This document shows, one piece after another, positions 55,855-64,000 of a stretch of 64,000 bases of DNA. How positions within the stretch are numbered: position 1 is the stretch's first letter; every line of letters begins with the position of its first letter. The stretch is from contig WSUB01000120.1 in the NCBI GenBank assembly GCA_019633425.1, forward strand, positions 1 through 64,000, given 5' to 3'. Made by a program: the position numbers and the translations under genes. The stretch comes from Tulasnella sp. 424 (Eukaryota > Basidiomycota > Agaricomycetes > Cantharellales > Tulasnellaceae). The notes below the pieces were generated by a model. It saw nothing but the letters and a program-made list of their open reading frames with translations. It was not told where the DNA came from and ran no database searches.

Positions 55855-58800
55855 ATGGCGACATTTGCGTACTCGAGCGCGCCTTTGCGCAAGATCAAAG
55901 AGGTCCAGTTTGGAATTTTGTCTCCAGAGGAAATCGTAAGCACCCTTTCGTCCCTCCCCTTCTGCCCCTAAGAGTCTGAAAATCTCTAATGCTTGTCCTC
56001 CATCATCCAGAAAGCGTATTCCGTAGCCAAAATTGAGTTTCCAGAAGTCATGGATGAATCCGGCCAGAAGCAGAAAATGGGTGGTTTGATGGATCCCAGG
56101 ATGGGTACCATCGACAGGAACTTCAAGTGTCAGACGTGCGGAGAATCAATGAGCGAATGTCCTGGCCATTTCGGTCACATCGAGCTTGCTCGACCTGTCT
56201 TTCATATTGGTACGTTATGATCCATGGAGGTTCCGGCGGGAGTCGGAGATCCGGGCACCCTTGACTCACGATCGACCTTTGCTTCACTTCTCCATGACAG
56301 GTTTTCTGACCAAGGTTAAAAAGATCCTGGAATGTGTCTGCGTGAACTGTGGCCGGTTAAAAGCTGATCTCGTGAGTTGAGACCGTCCCATCCATCCGTC
56401 TCGCTTCATACCCCAACCGCATCCACTTTTTCTGGGGGCTCTCCCTGCTCTTTGGGCAGTGGAACCCCAAACCCTCCCTGAGCCGTACCGTCGATAAGGC
56501 TGCGGGATTCACGGGGGTTCGGCTGGCAGCTGTGCTACCGTTCGTCTCCCGTCCCACTGCAAGCAGTCTTGTCTTTGTGTCGAGCTTGGGCGAGTGGTGA
56601 AAAGAGGGGGAGAAGACGAGTCGACGGGCGTGTGGGCTGTCTGGCATCAGACACACGTCGCCTCGGTGATGTCCTATCTGTATTCAGAAGGTCGTCCCGT
56701 GGCCTGCGTTTGGTATACTATCGCGTTCGTGCGGAAGGAACCTTGCAGCATTGTCACTAGTCTATCTCATTTCGCTCTTCTTGCAGCCTCCTTTACACAG
56801 TCTCCTGCCTTCCATGCCCTACCTACGAGAAACTGACAATCTACCTCCCTATATGTACTCGTACATCGTCCCCGCATTTGTCCGACTCGACGTTCCATAC
56901 TTTAGACCGATTCTGAATTCGAGTCCAAGGTTCGCTACGCTGATCCGAAAAAGCGGATGGCTCGAGTTTGGGAGCACTGTAAGAAAAAGACGGTGTGCGA
57001 AGCTGATGACCCGAAGGACGAAGAAGCGGATCCTGTTGGTGAAGGGCAAAAAAGCGGTCATGGCGGCTGCGGTCACATCCAGCCACAGATTCGAAAGGAG
57101 GGCTTGAAACTTTTCCTTGTGTACAAGAAAGCGAAGGACGAAGATGACGGGGTATATCTATCCATGAGACGAGTGTGAATATGTTCGCTTATCCTCGGCT
57201 TTCGCCACAGGACTCCAAAAGCGCTGCGGGCACCGAAAAGCGGCTTTTCCCTGCCTCGGATGCCTACAATGTCTTGAAGAAGATTTCAGACTCCGATCTG
57301 GAGATTATGGGCCTATCAGAAGCATACGCCCGACCCGATTGGATGATTTTGACCGTCCTTCCTGTACCACCACCACCAGTCAGACCCAGTATTGCCGTTG
57401 ATGGCGGAGCCATGCGTAGCGAAGACGACTTGACATACAAGCTAGGAGATATCCTCAAAGCCAATGCTAGTCTCCGACGATGCGAAGCGGAAGGAACCCC
57501 GGCGCACGTCGCGACCGAGTTTGAACAGTTACTCCAGGTTGGTGCCGTCCGTCTACCGAAATGAGGACAGTGTTTACGCTGCCGATCTTGTGCAGTATCA
57601 CGTCGCAACCTACATGGACAACGACATCGCTGGTATTCCTCAAGCTCTTCAGAAATCCGGTCGTCCGGTCAAAGCGATCCGTGCTCGACTAAAGGGCAAA
57701 GAAGGACGTCTTCGAGGCAACTTGATGGGCAAGCGTGTGGATTTCTCTGCTCGAACTGTCATTACCGGTGATCCCAATATTGACCTCGACGAAGTCGGTG
57801 TACCCCGGAGCATCGCAATGACGCTAACGTACCCCGAGCGAGGTGAATCCTTTGCCACTTTATGAGAGTGTCTCTGTTCTTGAGCGTGACCGTTAACGTT
57901 ATCTTGCAACAGTGACTCGATACAATATCGCCTACCTCCAAGAATTGGTCAGAAATGGTCCACGAGAGTATCCAGGTGCTCGGTTCGTCGTTCGTGATAC
58001 TGGAGAGCGGATCGATCTTCGTTACAATAAGAGGCAAGATGCCTTCCTTCAGTATGGTTGGATAGTTGAGCGCCACCTTAAGAGCGGAGAGTAAGTTGAC
58101 CGTCCGGCTGTTATTGGGCCTTGGAGGGTCTCATCCATCGTCCTTTACTAGTTACGTTCTTTTCAACCGTCAACCATCTTTGCACAAGATGAGCATGATG
58201 AGCCATCGCGTTAAGTTGATGCCTTACTCCAGTGAGTGATTGTTTCTTGGTTCTCTTGACGGCTCTTTTGACATGGGCTAACTATTTCCTCCAGCTTTCC
58301 GTTTGAATCTTTCCGTGTAGGCTGCCTGAAATCGTTTCTATTTTTCGACCACTGACATAATTCTATAGAACTTCTCCTTACAACGCCGATTTCGATGGTG
58401 ACGAGATGAACTTGCAGTAAGTGGGCTGATGTTCCGAATTGTGATCAATGACTAACAGACATGTCCAGCGTCCCTCAAAGTGAAGAGACACGGGCGGAAC
58501 TGGCTCAGGTTGCCTGGGTACCTCGCCAGGTACATCACATTCTAACCAGCACGGTCAGCAGTGGCTGATCCTGCTTCCTAGATTATCTCCCCACAAGCAA
58601 ACAAGCCCGTCATGGGCATCGTCCAAGACACACTCTGTGGAATTCGCAAATTCACCTTGCGAGACACCTTCCTGGACTGGCGACAAGTCCAAAACATCCT
58701 TCTTTGGGTACCGGAATGGGATGGCGTCGTTCCAACACCTACCATACTGCGACCGAAACCTCTTTGGACAGGGAAGCAGATCCTTTCCATGACCATACCT

Positions 58801-61800
58801 CGGGGTATCAACATTAGTCGGGCCAGCGAATCCAAATCCGCCAATCCGCCAGTTGACGACGGCATGCTCATCGAGAACGGAGACATCATGTATGGTGTCG
58901 TGGACAAGAAGACCGTCGGTGCTGTTCAAGGCGGCCTGATTCACGTCACCTTCCGTGAAAAGGGACCCGAAGCATGTCGTGGCCTCTTCTCCGGTCTCCA
59001 GAAGGTCGTGAACTACTGGCTATTCCACAATGGCTTCAGTATCGGCATTGGCGATACGATTGCCGACAAAGGAACCATGTCCGTCATTACAGACCGGGTT
59101 GCCAAAGCGAAGAGCCGGGTGGCTGACCTCATCCGAACCGGTCACTTGGACGGATTGAAGCCTAAACCAGGCATGTCCATCCGAGAATCGTTCGAAAGCG
59201 AGGTCAATCAAGAGCTCAACCGATGCCGTGACGATGCGGGACGTCATGCCGAGAAGAGTTTGAAGGACGATAACAACGTGAAACAGATGGTCGTCGCGGG
59301 ATCCAAAGGGTCGTTCATCAACATCTCCCAGATGTCCGCTCTTGTCGGTCAACAAAGCGTCGAGGGTCAGCGAATTCCTTTTGGCTTCCGCCATCGAACC
59401 CTACCCCACTTCACAAAAGACGACTTCAGTCCCGAGGCACGCGGCTTTGTGGAAAACTCCTACTTGCGAGGTCTTACACCCCAGGAGTTCTTCTTCCACG
59501 CTATGGCTGGACGTGAAGGATTGATCGATACCGCTGTCAAGACCGCAGAAACGGGATACATCCAGCGACGATTGGTCAAAGCACTGGAGGACATCTCCGT
59601 TTGCTACGACGGTACTGTCCGTAACTCGCTCGGAGATATTGTGCAATTCGTTTACGGAGAGGATGGTATCGACGCGGCCTTCATCGAGCGACAGCGAGTC
59701 GATCCCTACTTCCTTTCGCACGATGCTTTCCGGAAGAAGTACAAGGTCGATCTCTTCTCACCGTCGGGCGGGTTCAAGAAAGGCACGCTGCAAGCGGGGT
59801 TGGTCTCCAAGCCCAAGAGCCTGCAGGCCGAGTTGGATCTCGAGTTCGAACAGCTTGAAAAGGACAGAGGCGAGCTACGAGATTTCGTCTTCATGTACGG
59901 AGATGGAAACCAAGCCCACTATTTGCCCGTCAATCTTCGACGCATCATCCAAAACGCCCAGCAGATCTTCCACATCGACCGTCGTAAGCCAAGCGACCTG
60001 GATCCTCTTGAAATTCTCAACTCTGTACGCTCGTTGACCTCGAGACTCAAGATCATTCGAGGGGACGATCCGCTATCGATCGAAGCCAATGAGAACGCGA
60101 CACTTCTCTTCCAAATGCATCTTCGCTCAACCTTCGCGACAAGAGTTGTTCTCGAGGAGTTCCATCTCAACAAGCAGGCGTTCGAATGGGTCCTCGGAGA
60201 GGTGGATACCAAGTTCAACCAGTCCGTCGCTAATCCTGGAGAGATGTGTGGCACCCTTGCTGCTCAGTCCATCGGCGAACCCGCCACTCAAATGACCTTG
60301 AACACATTCCATTACGCCGGTGTGTCCAGCAAGAACGTCACCCTTGGTGTGCCTCGTTTGAAAGAGATCATCAACGTGGCCACCAACATCAAGACGCCTT
60401 CTTTGACGGTCTACCTGACCAAGGAGAATGCCGAGGATCAGAATCGGGCCAAGGCTATTCAGACAGAGCTCGCCTACACTACTCTCAAAACCGTCACGGC
60501 TTCTACGGAGATCATCTTCGACCCGGATCCCTCCGGCACTGTTATTGACGAGGACAAGGACTTCGTTGAGGCTTTCTTCGCCATCCCCGATGATACCGTG
60601 GAGGCGAATCTTCACCGCCAGTCTCCTTGGTTACTTCGTTTGGAGCTGGATCGCGCAAAGATGTTGGACAAGAAGTTGGAGATGAGTTACGTGGCAAGCC
60701 GCATTAGCGAAGCCTTCTCATCCGACCTCTTCGTCATCTGGAGTGAAGATAACGCGGAAAAACTTATCATTCGTTGTCGTACCTTGGCAGGAGATGATAA
60801 GGAAGACTTCGACCAGTCGGAGGACATCTTCCTCAAACAGGTCGAGCAAAGCATGCTCACCTCTGTCAGCCTCCGTGGCGTTGAAGGAATTCGGCGTGTA
60901 TTCATGGTCAAGCAAGACAAAGTCGAGATCAACCCGGCCGGAACCCATACGACCAAGTCGGATAACCTCCAGGAGTGGGTGCTTGAGACAGACGGCATCA
61001 ACCTCAAGAAGGTCCTGTGCGTGGATGGAGTAGACTTCACGAGGACAACCTCCAACAATTGCACGGAGATCTTCTCGGTTCTTGGCATTGAAGCTGCCCG
61101 AGCGTCCCTCCTCAAGGAGCTCCGAAGTGTCATTGAGTTCGACGGTTCCTATGTCAACTATCGTCATCTTGCGCTTCTGTGCGATGTCATGACGAACAGA
61201 GGGAGCTTGATGGCCATCACTCGACACGGTATCAACCGAGCCGATACTGGAGCCTTGATGAGATGTTCGTTTGAAGAAACGGTGGAGATCCTTATGGAGG
61301 CTGCTGCAGTGGGCGAAAAGGATGACTGCTACGGAGTCGCCGAGAACATTCTCTTCGGTCAGATGGCGCCTATGGGCACTGGTGCATTCGATGTCACCCT
61401 TGACAAGAAGATGCTCATGGACGTTGTCATTGACCCGAGTCTCGCAGCATCCATGCCTATCGACGAAAGCGCCACGACTCCGACCCTCGCGATGACACCG
61501 TACGACGAAGGCTCGTCGCCTTCAAGAATGGACTGGACGAAGGGAGAAGGCTTGGTGTTCTCCCCTCTTGCGTCTAACGGTACTAGCCAAAGTCCCATTG
61601 GAGCCGGGAGAGGAGGTATGTCACCTGGTGGAGGTTACAGTCCGCGTTCTCCAAGTGGGGGCTATTCCCCGACCTCTCCGTATGCCCCGACGTCACCGTA
61701 CGGGATCACCGCGACCTCTCCTTACGCTACCTCGCCTTTCGCCACTTCGCCATACGGTGGAGGGCGTGCCGGTATCACATCGCCCACGTACTCGCCCACG

Positions 61801-62511
61801 TCGCCAATGATGAACCTTACATCGCCAGTCTTCTCTCCGTCGAGCCCTCGCTATTCACCGACTTCGCCGAACTTCTCTCCAACGTCCCCAAGATACAGCC
61901 CAACGTCGCCCACCTTCAGTCCCGCATCTCCTCGCTATTCTCCAACAAGTCCCAATTTCAGCCCCGCTTCTCCACGCTGTAAGTCCCTCGACCCTTTGTT
62001 ATTAAGGCTCGCTCACTAACCCAGCTGTTTTTCCAGATTCTCCAAGTAAGTTTTTTTGCACGGATAACTGCGATTCTCTACTAACAGGCCCCACTCTCTT
62101 TGCACTCCTACTAACTTTAACCATCAGCCTGTGAGTTCCCTCATATTTATCTTTCATTGACCTTGGCAGCTGATGTGCCGAGTAGCCCCCGCTATGCATT
62201 CTCCAGCGTCACCGAGGTATTCTCCAACGTCCCCTCAACACATGGCATCCCCCACGTCTCCTCGTTACTGTGAGTCCAGTGGTTCGGGTTCTCTTAAGAC
62301 CATACCAGCTGATCCCTTCTCTTCAGCACCCGCCTCGCCTCAGTACTCCCCGACCTCCCCTCATTACTCACCTACGTCGCCCGTTTACAGCCCCACGTCG
62401 CCGGGTTATCCGCCTACAAGTCCGAACGCACAGAACCCAAATCAACCCGGAGGTGCAGGTCGTGGCGCCAACAACACCTGGAACTATTCCACGTCGCCCA
62501 CTTGGGAGTAA
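55855..62511 (+). CDS. RPB1: RNA polymerase II largest subunit Rpb1
   Basis: Catalytic subunit of Pol II. The start at 55855 gives [20 protein letters not shown]. Early exons: 55855-55935, 56011-56209 ([20 protein letters not shown], clamp zinc site), 56301-56371, 56906-57151 and 57211-57537, followed by several short ones. Key motifs: [32 protein letters not shown] (catalytic Mg site; exon from about 58370), then one long exon from 58582 containing the bridge-helix/trigger-loop region ([40 protein letters not shown]). The CTD from about 61600 has around 17 heptad-like repeats; Tyr and Phe alternate at position 1. The CTD is split by several introns with very small exons between 61981 and 62200. 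Intron 3 (56372-56905) is unusually long. The stop is at 62511 after SPTWE. Confidence 0.97.
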
Positions 62512-63043
62512 TTGCTGTCTTTTCCCGTGCTACATCTGTTACATAACGGTAACAACACCATTCGGTATCTTATATGCTCTCTCGTACATAGTCATTCATG
62601 TCATTCCTCCCAAAAAAAATTCCAGTCGAGTTTTTTGTACAATGCTGTTGCTTGAACAGACGGTCCAAAATTACACGCTAACGCGCGGTGAAAAGTCGCG
62701 GAGCAAGACACACTAAATGTTGTACAACGAAACGAACCACAAGCACAAATGTAGGAAAAAGTCCCATAAAGGATGCTTGATTCAAGAGGCATAGTCCGGC
62801 GCAAAAAAAAGAAGTAAACCTTATAAACTCGGTTTCGAGTTAAGAAAGGGAGGGGAATACTAAGATGCAATGAACAGGATGAAGAGGGTGAAATGATAGT
62901 GGATGATGGCGGTATTGCTAGGAAGTGGGAAAAGGACAAGACGGTACGATTTCATAGGGTAAAGAAACAATGAGGAAGGAATCAGCTCTAACGACGGTCC
63001 TGAGAGCGATCGTCCGGAGTTATCCTCGGTATAATGAAGTCCT
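62512..63043. other. Convergent 3' intergenic region
   Basis: About 530 bp between RPB1 (plus) and the Bni4-like gene (minus), presumably both 3' untranslated regions. No gene or RNA recognised. Confidence 0.5.
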
Positions 63044-64000
63044 CTAGACAAAGAAGTGGGTACTGCGAATGGAAAGCAATAATTAGTACACACGAATTGC
63101 CAACAGGGTTGAGAGAATGGCACGTACTGCATCCGGCTGGATTGATGGACCTCCATCTCTTCCATCTTGTAGCTGTTAAGCTCCTCTTTGATGCGCTGGG
63201 CGAGCGCAGGTGTAAGGCGGTTACACGTCGCAGGTTCAGATCTCCTGTCGTAGGCAGCAGGGCTAAAGGTATGGTACACCGACAAGTTTGCGGCAAACGT
63301 CAATTTTTTGGAGGACCGAGTGAGGGGAACGGTAGCGGAACGGAGCCCCATCGTCGGCTGCTTCGGGCCCGAACTCGTCGTCTGGGTCGCCGCCAAAGCT
63401 GGCGCAGAAGCGTTAAAGTCTGCGTTGGAGTATACGAAGTTGCCGCTATGGCCAGACAACGGTCGTTCCTTCCCACCAGCAGCCCCGAACGCGGAAAGCG
63501 AAGCAGCCAACGACGTGCTGTCGCTTTCGTCGCCAAAGTTCAGCGCTGGTAGGAAAGCGCTGCCGCCAGCGGAATTGTTGGAAGACGTAGAGAGCTTGCG
63601 ACTGTGATGAGAATGACGGTCGGATCCAGAGTTGGAGCGGTGAAGGCCGTCGATATGGTCCGGATCCGGAGAGGGTATCCTCGCCAATGGCCCGGGTTCC
63701 GCACCCATGGGTGGTGCGGAATCGTTCGAGTTGGAACGAACTCGGGTGAAGGGCGCTTGCGGGGGACCACCTTCGAGGAATTGGTTCTGGTTGTATGTAT
63801 CTGCGTCTATGGGTGGAAGAAGTTGGGGGTCAGATTCCAGGCCCTAAAAATGGCCGAGGCCGGAAAGAAGCATGACGCACTCTTCAAAATTCCCCTCGTC
63901 GGCACCCGGGTTCGCTCAACTGACCGCCGAACACCAACCGCCCAGGGCTCATCCGCAGGATCGACCTCATCATGGTGACCTTCGAATCTCACAGTCTCGT
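63044..64000 (-). CDS. Bni4/Afr1-like protein, C-terminal part (5' end beyond the window)
   Basis: Partial gene running off the right edge. The last exons encode a Ser/Pro-rich disordered region (ESDPQLLPPIDADTYNQNQF, GSDRHSHHSRKLSTSSNN) and then a conserved C-terminal module: SKKLTFAANLSVYHTFSPAA, YDRRSEPATCNRLTPALAQR, IKEELNSYKMEEMEVHQSSR. Splicing across a short intron at about 63062-63126 gives MHTHFFV and a stop at 63044. From family knowledge this module resembles the end of yeast Bni4, a bud-neck scaffold that recruits PP1 and chitin synthase; KLTF could serve as the RVxF-type PP1 docking site. An acceptor near 63844 joins it to an upstream exon containing RVPTRGILK. The Bni4 assignment rests on this module only. 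Confidence 0.6.

Noticed and set aside
56660..56840. Possible box C/D snoRNA in the long RPB1 intron
   Set aside because: A C-box-like GTGATGT and a distant CTGA are present, but the C box is imperfect, the spacing of about 165 nt is too long and no terminal stem was found.

Overview
The window is nuclear DNA of a filamentous basidiomycete, most likely an Agaricomycete. Genes are compact and split by 50-70 nt GT-AG introns with CTRAY-type branch points. The conserved genes are fungal or general eukaryotic (RPB1, MED21, REV3, HSP104, an RSC-type bromodomain/BAH protein, a DENN protein, an SMN homologue). The F-box/leucine-rich genes and heme-thiolate peroxidases are of the expanded kind seen in Agaricomycetes. 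No tRNA, rRNA, CRISPR or autonomous transposon was recognised.

Layout. (1) 1-13 kb is a gene-poor, repeat-shaped redox region. It holds a divergent DJ-1/PfpI gene (minus strand) flanked by two copies of a degenerate direct repeat, a heme-thiolate peroxidase gene (minus strand), and a three-gene tandem DJ-1/PfpI array (plus strand) with duplicated spacers. (2) 14-20 kb has a sugar-porter gene, an SMN-like gene and a second heme-thiolate peroxidase paralogous to the first. (3) 21-36 kb is a housekeeping block: a DENN-domain protein and REV3 in tandem on the minus strand, then a divergent RSC1/RSC2-like gene sharing a 163 bp intergenic region with REV3. (4) 35.7-53.5 kb is a tandem segmental duplication of about 9 kb. 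Each unit carries HSP104 (plus), an F-box gene (minus) and an unrecognised coiled-coil gene (minus). The breakpoints lie at the 3' ends of the two flanking genes. (5) 53.5-64 kb has a small unrecognised gene, MED21 (minus) and RPB1 (plus) arranged head to head, and the 3' part of a Bni4-like gene (minus) that runs off the window.

Functional reading. Two processes recur: stress and aldehyde or peroxide handling (four DJ-1 genes, two peroxidases, two HSP104 copies with heat-shock elements), and core nuclear functions (RPB1, MED21, RSC, REV3, SMN). The most unusual signals are these: the duplicated HSP104 genes both lack the canonical pore-loop-1 tyrosine; their TATA boxes differ; the coiled-coil paralogues have shuffled internal repeats and differ by an intron; the DJ-1 copies differ beside the active site; both peroxidases carry QHD in place of EHD; and the RPB1 CTD shows a Tyr/Phe two-heptad alternation with Arg at position 7, apparently joined through micro-exons.

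Exon boundaries were inferred by hand from splice signals and family conservation. Where boundaries are uncertain the entry says so.
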